From an uncultured Rikenellaceae bacterium (lineage in GTDB: Bacteria > Bacteroidota > Bacteroidia > Bacteroidales > Rikenellaceae): a DNA stretch of 14,907 nucleotides. The notes beneath the pieces were generated by a model that searched no databases, was not told the origin of the DNA, and saw nothing but the letters and a program-made list of their open reading frames with translations. Every line of letters begins with the position of its first letter. Within the stretch, counting starts at the first letter, position 1. The DNA is taken from NCBI GenBank assembly GCA_947038135.1, contig CAMQVM010000012.1:1-14907 (forward strand). Reading direction: 5' to 3'. Positions 7,492 through 14,907 of this stretch are shown here, in pieces. The translations under genes were made by a program, and so were the position numbers.

Positions 7492-8399
7492 AAAAGTTCA
7501 AATCCATTACCATACACTCCACTTACTGAAGCATTAGTAAGGAATGAGGTACTATCTACCTCCATTACTATTCTGTATATTAAAGCAGTTTCATTTTTTC
7601 TGCAAGTGACCATTAAAACTTTTTGAGGTTGTTTGCTATACCATCCCTCTCCATTCAATACAGTGCATCCTCTGCCTGCATCGCTAACGATTTTATCGGC
7701 TATTTCAGCATACTTTTTAGATATGATAAGAAGCTGACAAGTCTGCTTGTTACCCTGTAAAAATAGATCTATCGTGTAGCCTGCAAGGCTTACAGTGACA
7801 AAACCATATATTATAGAGGTGATATCTTTATATACAAAATATGAACAGCCAACAATAATGATATCACACGCAATAATAGTTTTACCGATACCAATATTTC
7901 TAAACTTATTTAGTATCATAGCAATGATATCAGTACCACCAGTGCTGCCTCCCTGAGCGAAGCACATACCTATACCAAAACCACTTATTGAACCACCGAG
8001 TATTGCAGATAGCAGCTTATCACTTCCTAGCCCAAGTAGGTCGGGTGTGTCGATAAGTATAAACTGAAAAAACGTAAGCATCATAGAGTTAAAGGTCATA
8101 GCAAAGATGGTTTTAGAGCCAAATCGTGGACCAATAAGCAAAAATCCTATGATTACAAGAATTACATTAATTGCAAAATATGAATACCCCATAGGTATAC
8201 CAACCAGCTCTCCAGTAGGTGATGCCCCACCAGTAGCTTGAAATATCAGCATACTAATACCTGGAATACCACCGCCAACTACCTCTGCAGGAGCTAAAAT
8301 AGCTGTCCATGCAAAAGAGTACATTATCAAACCTATCATTATAAAGACATACTGCTTAATTTCTGTCTTTATTGTTTTAGAATCAAACTTTAGTTCCAT
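7467..8399 (-). CDS. YitT family integral membrane protein (DUF161 + DUF2179)
   Basis: A 310-residue inner-membrane protein of the YitT family, whose members are thought to be transporters but whose substrate is unknown. Seen: about six hydrophobic segments (roughly 16-36, 44-56, 72-90, 98-116, 128-150 and 174-213), the family signatures APAEVVGGGIPGIS (36-49) and GGSTGGTDIIAM (150-161), and a soluble C-terminal DUF2179 domain (about 242-302: GRGCTVLNGEGWYS ... GNGF) that probably faces the cytosol and may be regulatory. The gene is translationally coupled to leuS: the leuS stop and this ATG share one base (TAATG on the minus strand, 8401-8397). Its 3' end lies in an AAAAAACT tandem repeat. 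Length is normal for the family. Confidence 0.93.
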   Translation of the reverse strand: MELKFDSKTIKTEIKQYVFIMIGLIMYSFAWTAILAPAEVVGGGIPGISMLIFQATGGASPTGELVGIPMGYSYFAINVILVIIGFLLIGPRFGSKTIFAMTFNSMMLTFFQFILIDTPDLLGLGSDKLLSAILGGSISGFGIGMCFAQGGSTGGTDIIAMILNKFRNIGIGKTIIACDIIIVGCSYFVYKDITSIIYGFVTVSLAGYTIDLFLQGNKQTCQLLIISKKYAEIADKIVSDAGRGCTVLNGEGWYSKQPQKVLMVTCRKNETALIYRIVMEVDSTSFLTNASVSGVYGNGFELLKTKKLKN

Positions 8400-11164
8400 T
8401 ACATTACAATATTAATAATTCTACCTTTTACTACAATTATTTTTTTGATAGCTTTCCCATCAGTATATTTAATGGTTTGTTCATCTACAACTATCTCTTT
8501 CTCTATCTCTTTAACATCCATAGTAAGCGAAAACTCTCTTTTGAAACGCATCTTACCGTTAAATGATACAGGGTACTCAAAGCTATCTTCTATAAGTGAC
8601 TCTGCATTAAATATAGGGAATGAAGCCTTACATATAGACTCTTTATTTCCTAGCAGACTCCATAGCTCCTCAGTAATATGAGGTGCAAAAGGAGATAACA
8701 GAACAGTTAAAGGCTCTAGTATAGCTCTTTTATTACATTTTACCTCTAGTAGCTCATTTAGGCAGATCATAAAGGCGCTTATCGAGGTGTTGAAAGAGAA
8801 ATTCTCTATATCTTCACCGATCTTCTTAATCGTGCGGTTAACCGTTTTTAACTCACCTTTGGTAGGTTCGTCATTAGATACCTCAAATACTCCTTCAGCA
8901 TTGAAAAACTGTTTCCAGTATCTTTTAAGAAACTTATGCACTCCATCTATACCGTTTGTGTCCCATGGCTTAGATTGCTCTAGTGGACCTAAAAACATCT
9001 CATACATACGTAAAGTGTCTGCTCCATAGTTGTCAACAATGCTATCAGGGCTAACCACGTTAAACATCGATTTAGACATCTTCTCTACTGCCCAGCCACA
9101 AATATATTTACCGTCTTCTAATATAAACTCAGCATCTTTAAAGTCTGCTAACCAGTTTTTGAAGGCTACTGTGTCGAGAATATCATTTTTTACAATGTTT
9201 ACATCTACGTGAATCTCTTGAGTGGTGTAGTTGTCTTTAAGCCCTAGTGATACAAACTTATTTGTGCCCACAACTCTATATACAAAGTTTGAGCGACCTT
9301 GAATCATACCTTGGTTAACAAGCTTTTTAAAAGGTTCGTCTTTACATACATATCCTAAGTCAAACAGAAACTTATTCCAGAAACGAGAGTACATAAGGTG
9401 TCCCGTAGCGTGCTCTATACCACCAACATATAGGTCTACATCTTGCCAGTAGTCGTTAGCCTCTTTCGATACTAGTGCCTCACTGTTTTTGTTATCCATA
9501 TAGCGTAGGTAGTAAGCCGATGAGCCTGCAAAACCAGGCATTGTGCTAAGCTCAAATGGCTCGCCCTCTGCATTTTGCCACTCTACAACACGTGCAAGTG
9601 GTGGCTCACCCTGCTCGGTTGGTCCAAAGTTCTCTATTCTTGGAAGCTCTAATGGTAATTTGCTCTCATCTAGTATTGTAGGTACTCCGTTTTTGAAATA
9701 TACTGGAAACGGCTCGCCCCAATATCTTTGACGTGAAAATATAGCATCTCGTAGGCGATAATTTACCTTACGCATACCGATACCTCTTTTTTCAACCTCA
9801 TCTAACATTGCAGTGATAGCCTGCTTAACCACCATGCCAGTCAGGAAGTCTGAGTTTATCATCTCACCATCTTTAGCATCATACGACGCCTCTTCTACAT
9901 CTCCACCAGCAACAACTGGAGTGATAGGTAGGTTGAAATGTCGAGCAAATGCCCAGTCACGGCTGTCATGGGCTGGAACTGCCATTATAGCACCAGTGCC
10001 ATATCCTGCTAATACATAATCGCTTATATATATAGGTATCTCAACACCATTGAATGGGTTGATTGCATAAGCACCAGTAAATTGACCACTAACACTCTTA
10101 GTGTCTGCCATACGCTCACGCTCACTACGCTTGTTGCTTTTAGTGATATACTCGTTTACGGCTTCTGTATATTGAGGTGTTGTGATTTTATCTATGTAGT
10201 CGTGCTCGGGAGCTAATACCATAAAGGTTACCCCAAAGACTGTATCTGCACGAGTGGTGAATATCTCTAGCCTCTCTTCAAAACCTTTGATATCAAAAAA
10301 CATCTGTGCTCCTACCGATTTACCTATCCAGTTTTTTTGTATCTCTTTAAGTGAATCGCTCCACTCTAGCTTCTCCATGCCTGTAAGCATACGCTCAGCA
10401 TAGGCTGTTACACGTAGTGACCATTGAAGCATTTGGCGTTGAACAACAGGGTGTCCTCCTCGCTCTGAAAGTCCATCTTTCACCTCGTCATTAGCTAGCA
10501 CCGTGCCAAGGTTTTCACACCAGTTTACTAGTGTAGCTGCACGAAATGCAAGTCTATAATTTTGAAGCACGTTCTCTTTTTGGGCAATATCGTATTCTGC
10601 CCACTGCTCAGCGGTGAAATTTAGCTGTTCGGTAGCTGCTGCTGTAATGCCATTGCTGCCACTCTTTTCAAAGTGTGCAGTAAGTGTATCAATAGGTTGA
10701 GCCTTTTGGAGTGTGGTATCGAAGTAGTGGTTAAACATCTTTGTGAATGCCCACTGTGTCCACTTATAATACTCAGGCTCGCAGGTACGCACCTCTCTAT
10801 CCCAATCAAACGAGAATCCTATTTTATCTAGTTGCTCACGATAGCGAGCAATATTTTTTTCGGTTGTTACAGCAGGGTGTTGACCTGTCTGTATAGCATA
10901 TTGTTCTGCTGGAAGTCCAAACGCATCGTAGCCCATAGGGTGTAATACATTAAAGCCCTTTAAGCGTTTATAGCGTGAGTAGATATCAGACGCAATATAT
11001 CCGAGTGGGTGTCCTACATGAAGCCCTGCCCCTGAAGGGTAAGGAAACATATCTAGCACATAATATTTAGGACGAGATTTATCTATATCTACTTTGTAGA
11101 CACTGTCTTTTCTCCAGTTATTCTGCCATTTCTGTTCTAACTCTCTGAAATTATATTCCATCAT
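8399..11164 (-). CDS. leuS: Leucyl-tRNA synthetase
   Basis: LeuRS charges tRNA-Leu with leucine and removes wrongly attached amino acids. The 921-residue class I enzyme is complete: the HIGH-type motif HVGH (49-52), a VNWC segment (213-216), the CP1 editing domain (about 275-470) with TTRADTVFG (303-311) and GTGAIMAVPAHD (389-400), RQRYWGEPFP (478-487), the KMSKS loop (695-699) and the anticodon-binding helices with LLSPFAPHITEELW (822-835). Two insertions, at about 152-200 and 630-680, match my memory of Bacteroidota LeuRS proteins and explain the length above about 860 residues. Two ATG codons are adjacent (11164 and 11161); either may be used. A TAnnTTTG promoter element lies 27 nt upstream, so leuS heads the five-gene unit that runs on to the epimerase gene. 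Confidence 0.98.
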   Translation of the reverse strand: MMEYNFRELEQKWQNNWRKDSVYKVDIDKSRPKYYVLDMFPYPSGAGLHVGHPLGYIASDIYSRYKRLKGFNVLHPMGYDAFGLPAEQYAIQTGQHPAVTTEKNIARYREQLDKIGFSFDWDREVRTCEPEYYKWTQWAFTKMFNHYFDTTLQKAQPIDTLTAHFEKSGSNGITAAATEQLNFTAEQWAEYDIAQKENVLQNYRLAFRAATLVNWCENLGTVLANDEVKDGLSERGGHPVVQRQMLQWSLRVTAYAERMLTGMEKLEWSDSLKEIQKNWIGKSVGAQMFFDIKGFEERLEIFTTRADTVFGVTFMVLAPEHDYIDKITTPQYTEAVNEYITKSNKRSERERMADTKSVSGQFTGAYAINPFNGVEIPIYISDYVLAGYGTGAIMAVPAHDSRDWAFARHFNLPITPVVAGGDVEEASYDAKDGEMINSDFLTGMVVKQAITAMLDEVEKRGIGMRKVNYRLRDAIFSRQRYWGEPFPVYFKNGVPTILDESKLPLELPRIENFGPTEQGEPPLARVVEWQNAEGEPFELSTMPGFAGSSAYYLRYMDNKNSEALVSKEANDYWQDVDLYVGGIEHATGHLMYSRFWNKFLFDLGYVCKDEPFKKLVNQGMIQGRSNFVYRVVGTNKFVSLGLKDNYTTQEIHVDVNIVKNDILDTVAFKNWLADFKDAEFILEDGKYICGWAVEKMSKSMFNVVSPDSIVDNYGADTLRMYEMFLGPLEQSKPWDTNGIDGVHKFLKRYWKQFFNAEGVFEVSNDEPTKGELKTVNRTIKKIGEDIENFSFNTSISAFMICLNELLEVKCNKRAILEPLTVLLSPFAPHITEELWSLLGNKESICKASFPIFNAESLIEDSFEYPVSFNGKMRFKREFSLTMDVKEIEKEIVVDEQTIKYTDGKAIKKIIVVKGRIINIVM

Positions 11165-11364
11165 TACAATAAATTAGTCTTATTTTGGTGCAAAGGTACA
11201 AAGATTAATTTGTAATTTTTATAATTTGGTGTTTTTTTTTTATTTTTTTTTCGTTAAGTGGTAAATGAAAAAATATTTAGCTGTGTTTTGATTGCTTTGT
11301 TTGGGCTTATTGCATTGTAAGTTAATGAAATAGTGCTTTCTTTATCACTCAAGGATAGGTGTAT
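11165..11364. other. leuS upstream region
   Basis: This 200-nt gap holds the leuS promoter and, on the plus strand, T10-A-T9 at 11232-11251, which is a long A-tract on the leuS coding strand. The A-tract lies about 34-54 nt upstream of the -7 box, where an UP-like element could act. The reading frame of the small gene before it stays open for 35 codons past its stop with no recognisable protein, which may be decayed sequence. Confidence 0.4.
11191..11198 (-). promoter_or_regulatory. Bacteroidota -7 promoter element for leuS
   Basis: The minus strand reads TACCTTTG, a perfect TAnnTTTG match. The expected start is near 11183-11187, leaving a leader of about 20 nt. The -33 region lacks a TTTG, but a long A-tract stands further upstream. 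This promoter probably drives leuS and the four genes behind it. Confidence 0.7.
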
Positions 11365-11640
11365 TTATTCTTGTTGTTTTTTTAGTCTCTTTTGATATTT
11401 ATCTTCAATGGAGCTTTTGCAAAGTAAGCATCCCATATAGGTCGTTTTGTTTTTTAAATATAATTCAAAATGAAGAAGTTTTAGAATGGTGCGATTACGA
11501 TTAATAAAAATGTAAACATCTCCATTAGTTGGAACTAACCCGGTATATAGGATTAGACCACAAAGACCATTTATCCCATTACGCATATTTACACTCGTTA
11601 AACTTAACACAAAGCGGTTACTCTCATTTAAACTAAACAT
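11365..11640 (-). CDS. Isolated IS66 Orf2/TnpB-like small protein, diverged
   Basis: The 91-residue protein begins MFSLNESNRFVL and continues with VNMRNGINGLCGLI, GDVYIFINRNR and ILKLLHFE. This order follows the IS66-family accessory protein TnpB (Orf2), which starts near MFSL, has a DMRKGIDGL motif and an FxFxNRxRxxIKLLHWE block. After LLHFE the usual GGFVLYxKRLE-GTFE part is hardly recognisable (LYLKNKTTY, then GCLLCKSSIED), and the chain ends about 20-25 residues short, so the gene looks decayed or reshaped. No tnpA lies upstream, and no tnpC transposase or end repeats are visible. The frame is open to an ATG at 11679, but the ATG at 11640 matches the family start, and a promoter -7 box overlaps the longer reading. 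It could be an IS remnant or a kept single gene. IS66 TnpB is unrelated to the RNA-guided nuclease of the same name. Confidence 0.6.
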   Translation of the reverse strand: MFSLNESNRFVLSLTSVNMRNGINGLCGLILYTGLVPTNGDVYIFINRNRTILKLLHFELYLKNKTTYMGCLLCKSSIEDKYQKRLKKQQE

Positions 11641-11653
11641 ATCTTTTTGGAGG

Positions 11654-11661
11654 CAAAGGTA
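11654..11661 (-). promoter_or_regulatory. Bacteroidota -7 element before the TnpB-like gene
   Basis: The minus strand reads TACCTTTG, identical to the leuS box, with a T5 run (TTTTT) 18 nt upstream that approximates the -33 TTTG. The predicted start is only about 5-10 nt before the ATG at 11640, so the message would have a very short leader or none. Confidence 0.5.
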
Positions 11662-11763
11662 GATGTTTTGATGTTGCATAAAAAGACGGCTTATATGGGA
11701 TACTTACTAATATTTGACCATGTAGAATCTCAAAGTGACTATGTAACAACAACACCGAATAAC

Positions 11764-11798
11764 AAAAAAAAGGCTTAGAGATAAAATCTCTAAGCCTT
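11764..11798 (-). terminator. Intrinsic terminator of rpoC
   Basis: A perfect 13-bp stem (arms 11770-11782 and 11786-11798, AAGGCTTAGAGAT and its complement) closes a 3-nt loop and is followed on the minus strand by a run of T (11769-11764). It lies 20 nt past the rpoC stop codon. This is the strongest terminator in the window and marks the end of the rpoBC transcript. Confidence 0.93.
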
Positions 11799-11818
11799 CA
11801 CAATTATATTACAACAAT

Positions 11819-14800
11819 TTACTCTTTCATACTAATCTCAACCGATTGGAATGCACGTGTACCTGTTCCTGCAGGAATCAAGTGACCACAAATAACATTC
11901 TCTTTCAGTTTGTTAAGAGGATCGACCTTACCAGATATAGCAGCTTCATTAAGAACCTTAGTAGTCTCCTGGAACGATGCAGCCGATATGAAACTATTAG
12001 TCTGTAATGCTGCACGTGTAATACCTTGCAGAATCTGACTTGTAGTAGCAGGAATTGCATCTTGCACCTCCACTAGCTTCATGTCACGACGCTTAAGAGA
12101 TGAGTTTTCATCACGTAGACGACGCATAGATATGATTTGTCCCACTTGCAACTCCGCAGAATCTCCAGCATCAGTAATCACCTTCTTATCATATATCTCA
12201 TCATTGATTTTGTGGAACTCCCACTTATCAACAACTTGCTCTTGAAGGAAACGTGTATGACCTGGATCATTTATGCGTACCTTATTCATCATCTGACGAA
12301 CAATAACCTCAAAGTGCTTATCATTAATCTTCACACCCTGCATACGATAAACCTCCTGCACCTCATTCACAATATACTCCTGAACTTTAGTAGGTCCTAA
12401 TATTGCAAGAATATCTGCAGGTGTAGTAGCTCCGTCCGACAACGGCATACCAGCCTTAACATAGTCATTCTCTTGAACAAGGATCTGACGAGCTAAAGGC
12501 ACAAGGTATTTAACCACCTCTTCAGTACGTGATGTAACCAATACTTCACGGTTACCACGCTTTATCTTACCAAATGAAACCTCACCATCGATCTCAGACA
12601 CAACAGCTGGATTAGATGGGTTACGTGCTTCAAATAACTCAGTAACACGTGGAAGACCTCCAGTGATATCACCTGCTTTACCTGCAACACGAGGTATCTT
12701 AATAAGAATCTCTCCTGCCTTAATTTTTGAATCTTCCTTAACAACAACGTGTGCTCCTACTGGAAGGTTATATTGCTTCTGCTCATTACCTGCCTTATCA
12801 AGAATCTTGATAATAGGGTTACGGCTTCTGTCACGTGTTTCGATAATCACCTTCTCACGGAAACCAGTCTGCTCATCAACCTCATCACGGTAAGTAACTC
12901 CCTCAATAACACTCTCAAACTGAACCTTACCATCATACTCAGAGATGATAACAGCATTGTATTGATCCCAATCACAAACTACATCTCCCTTTTTAACAAT
13001 AGCTCCATCTTCAAGATAGATAGAAGAGCCATAAGGTATAGCATGATTATATAGAGTGATACCTGTATTTACATCAACAATACGCATCTCAGAAAGACGA
13101 CTTATAACAATCCTCTGAACAGCACCATCACTAAGAACTTTATTTACTACTTTAAGATCTTCTATTTCAAGGCGACCTTCGTAACGTGCAACAATGTTGT
13201 TGTCTGAGGTAACACCTCCAGCAACACCACCAACGTGGAATGTACGAAGTGTAAGCTGTGTACCTGGCTCGCCAATAGACTGGGCAGCGATAACACCAAC
13301 TACCTCACCTAGCTGAACCATGCGTCCTGTTGATAGGTTACGACCGTAACACTTTCCACAAACACCCTTTTTAGATTCACAAGTAAGCACTGAACGTATC
13401 TCAACTTGTTGTATAGGCGACTCATCAATTTGAGTAGCTATCTGCTCAGTAATCTCACTTCCAGCAGTAATAATAACATCACCAGTTAGAGGATGGATAA
13501 CATCTTGAACAGTCGAACGACCTAATATTCTTTCATATAGAGTCTCTACAATATCTTCGTTACGCTTGATAGCCGTAGCACTCAAACCACGAAGTGTAGA
13601 ACAGTCATGCTCACTAATGATAACATCTTGAGCAACGTCTACTAAACGACGTGTAAGATATCCAGCATCGGCAGTCTTAAGTGCCGTATCTGCAAGACCC
13701 TTACGAGCACCGTGAGTAGAGATAAAGTACTCAAGTACTGATAGTCCCTCCTTAAAGTTCGAAAGAATTGGATTTTCGATAATTTGCGCTGCATCTGCAC
13801 CCGACTTTTGAGGCTTAGCCATAAGACCACGCATTCCTGAAAGCTGACGAATCTGCTCTTTAGAACCACGGGCTCCTGAATCAAGCATCATATATACTGG
13901 ATTGAAACCTTCATCATCCTCTGTAAGCTGCTTAAGCACAGTATGCGTAAGCTTAGAGTTTGTATGGGTCCAAATATCAATGATCTGATTGTAACGCTCA
14001 TTGTTAGTAATAAGACCCATATTATATGAATCCATCACCTCTTCAACCTGCGCATAACCATCTTGAATTAATGTATCTTTTTCTTTTGGTATAATTACAG
14101 CATCAAGGTTAAATGATAAACCTCCCTTAAATGCCATATAGTAACCTGTACTCTTAATATCATCAAGGAACTGAGCAGTACGAGCAGCACCCGACTCTTT
14201 CATTACAAAACCGATAATATCACGAAGCGACTTCTTAGTAAGTAGCTCATTAATATAACCAACCTCAGTAGGAACATGCTGGTTGAATAGAATACGACCA
14301 ATGGTAGTCTCTAGCAACTCACTTTTTTGCCCCTCTTTCTTGATACGAAGCTTAACAATTGCATGTAAAGCAGCTCTCTTTTCGTTGTAAGCAATGATAG
14401 CTTCCTCAGGAGAGTAGAATATCAAACCGTGACCTACGATTCCTGGACGTGGCTTAGTCATATAGTAAAGACCAAGAACCATGTCTTGAGATGGTACCGT
14501 AATAGGCGCACCATTTGCAGGGTTAAGAATATTGTGTGATCCTAGCATTAGAATCTGTGCCTCCAAGATAGCCGCACTTCCTAGTGGAAGATGGACCGCA
14601 ATCTGGTCACCATCAAAGTCAGCATTAAATGCAGTACAAGCTAGTGGATGCAGCTGAAGAGCCTTACCTTCAATAAGCTTAGGTTGAAATGCTTGAATAC
14701 CTAAACGGTGAAGGGTAGGAGCACGATTCATAAGAACAGGGTGTCCTTTAAGTACATTCTCCAAAATATCCCAAACAACAGGATCTTTTCTATCTATAAT

Positions 14801-14907
14801 TTTCTTTGCTGATTTTACTGTCTTAACAATACCACGCTCGATAAGCTTACGTATGATAAACGGCTTGTAAAGCTCTGCCGCCATATCTTTAGGAATACCC
14901 ATCTCAT
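11819..14907 (-). CDS. rpoC: RNA polymerase beta' subunit RpoC (N-terminus beyond the window)
   Basis: The largest catalytic subunit of RNA polymerase. The frame is open to the window edge (codon GAG at 14905-14903 precedes the first ATG), so about 370-400 N-terminal residues, including the first zinc site, are missing. Numbered from the Met at 14902: the catalytic NADFDGD motif that holds the active-site Mg (93-99), the F-loop (DSGARGSKEQIRQLSGMRGL, 341-360), the bridge helix (about 393-420, STHGARKGLADTALKTA), four Cys of the second zinc site (C434, C508, C515, C518) and the trigger loop (GEPGTQLTLRTFHVGG, 544-559). A long insertion of about 180 residues (560-742) stands in the trigger loop, as SI3 does in E. 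coli. The conserved C-terminal part PRVTELFEAR (751-760) and GITRAALQT (960-968) follows. A strong terminator lies directly behind; rpoB is expected upstream, outside the window. Confidence 0.99.
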   Translation of the reverse strand, partial: EMGIPKDMAAELYKPFIIRKLIERGIVKTVKSAKKIIDRKDPVVWDILENVLKGHPVLMNRAPTLHRLGIQAFQPKLIEGKALQLHPLACTAFNADFDGDQIAVHLPLGSAAILEAQILMLGSHNILNPANGAPITVPSQDMVLGLYYMTKPRPGIVGHGLIFYSPEEAIIAYNEKRAALHAIVKLRIKKEGQKSELLETTIGRILFNQHVPTEVGYINELLTKKSLRDIIGFVMKESGAARTAQFLDDIKSTGYYMAFKGGLSFNLDAVIIPKEKDTLIQDGYAQVEEVMDSYNMGLITNNERYNQIIDIWTHTNSKLTHTVLKQLTEDDEGFNPVYMMLDSGARGSKEQIRQLSGMRGLMAKPQKSGADAAQIIENPILSNFKEGLSVLEYFISTHGARKGLADTALKTADAGYLTRRLVDVAQDVIISEHDCSTLRGLSATAIKRNEDIVETLYERILGRSTVQDVIHPLTGDVIITAGSEITEQIATQIDESPIQQVEIRSVLTCESKKGVCGKCYGRNLSTGRMVQLGEVVGVIAAQSIGEPGTQLTLRTFHVGGVAGGVTSDNNIVARYEGRLEIEDLKVVNKVLSDGAVQRIVISRLSEMRIVDVNTGITLYNHAIPYGSSIYLEDGAIVKKGDVVCDWDQYNAVIISEYDGKVQFESVIEGVTYRDEVDEQTGFREKVIIETRDRSRNPIIKILDKAGNEQKQYNLPVGAHVVVKEDSKIKAGEILIKIPRVAGKAGDITGGLPRVTELFEARNPSNPAVVSEIDGEVSFGKIKRGNREVLVTSRTEEVVKYLVPLARQILVQENDYVKAGMPLSDGATTPADILAILGPTKVQEYIVNEVQEVYRMQGVKINDKHFEVIVRQMMNKVRINDPGHTRFLQEQVVDKWEFHKINDEIYDKKVITDAGDSAELQVGQIISMRRLRDENSSLKRRDMKLVEVQDAIPATTSQILQGITRAALQTNSFISAASFQETTKVLNEAAISGKVDPLNKLKENVICGHLIPAGTGTRAFQSVEISMKE

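Noticed and set aside
11365..11640. Reading the TnpB-like gene as an RNA-guided TnpB/IscB nuclease system with a guide RNA
   Set aside because: The match is to the IS66 accessory protein of the same name. It has no RuvC motifs and is far too short, and no guide-RNA-like end is seen.
11641..11679. The upstream ATG at 11679 for the TnpB-like protein
   Set aside because: The extra 13 residues do not fit the IS66 Orf2 start, and the TACCTTTG promoter box lies within them.
13642..13884. An 80-codon minus-strand frame overlapping rpoC in another phase
   Set aside because: It falls inside the F-loop and bridge-helix coding region, where conservation of RpoC itself explains the open frame; nothing supports translation of the second frame.

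Overview
The window is an AT-rich piece of a Bacteroidota chromosome, most likely order Bacteroidales; family and genus cannot be fixed from the sequence. Three things point there. The promoters carry the Bacteroidota -7 element TAnnTTTG (seen before leuS, typA and a small IS66-like gene). The proteins contain Bacteroidota-specific forms: a lipoprotein version of the BamA/TamA family, a leuS with the insertions I associate with this phylum, and a YitT-family gene next to leuS. Ribosome binding sites are mostly weak. Every supported gene lies on the minus strand, so the gene order below runs from high to low coordinates.

Layout in the direction of transcription. (1) 14907-11819: the 3' three quarters of rpoC, cut by the window edge, ending at a very clear intrinsic terminator (11764-11798). 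(2) 11640-11365: a small, diverged IS66 Orf2/TnpB-like gene standing alone, with its own TAnnTTTG element immediately upstream. (3) 11164-4719: a tightly packed five-gene unit behind a TAnnTTTG promoter: leuS, a YitT-family membrane protein, a membrane-anchored LytM/M23 peptidase, a YhbP-like (UPF0306) split-barrel protein and an extended-SDR NAD-dependent epimerase/reductase. The junctions are a 1-nt overlap and gaps of 4, 4 and 1 nt. (4) 4598-2799: typA/bipA with its own TAnnTTTG element. (5) 2576-210: a TamL-type outer-membrane lipoprotein. Hairpins follow typA and the TamL gene.

Functionally this is mostly core machinery: transcription (RpoC), translation (LeuRS, the ribosome-associated GTPase TypA) and envelope maintenance (TamL, the M23 peptidase and perhaps the YitT protein). 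I found no CRISPR array, tRNA, rRNA, phage module, defence island or convincing new multi-gene system. The points that merit a second look are small: an M23 peptidase whose HxH metal motif reads HLD, an isolated IS66 TnpB-like gene beside rpoC, an 8-nt tandem repeat at a gene junction, two palindromes near promoter-like sequences, and an rpoC that is not followed by the ribosomal-protein genes usual in Bacteroides.
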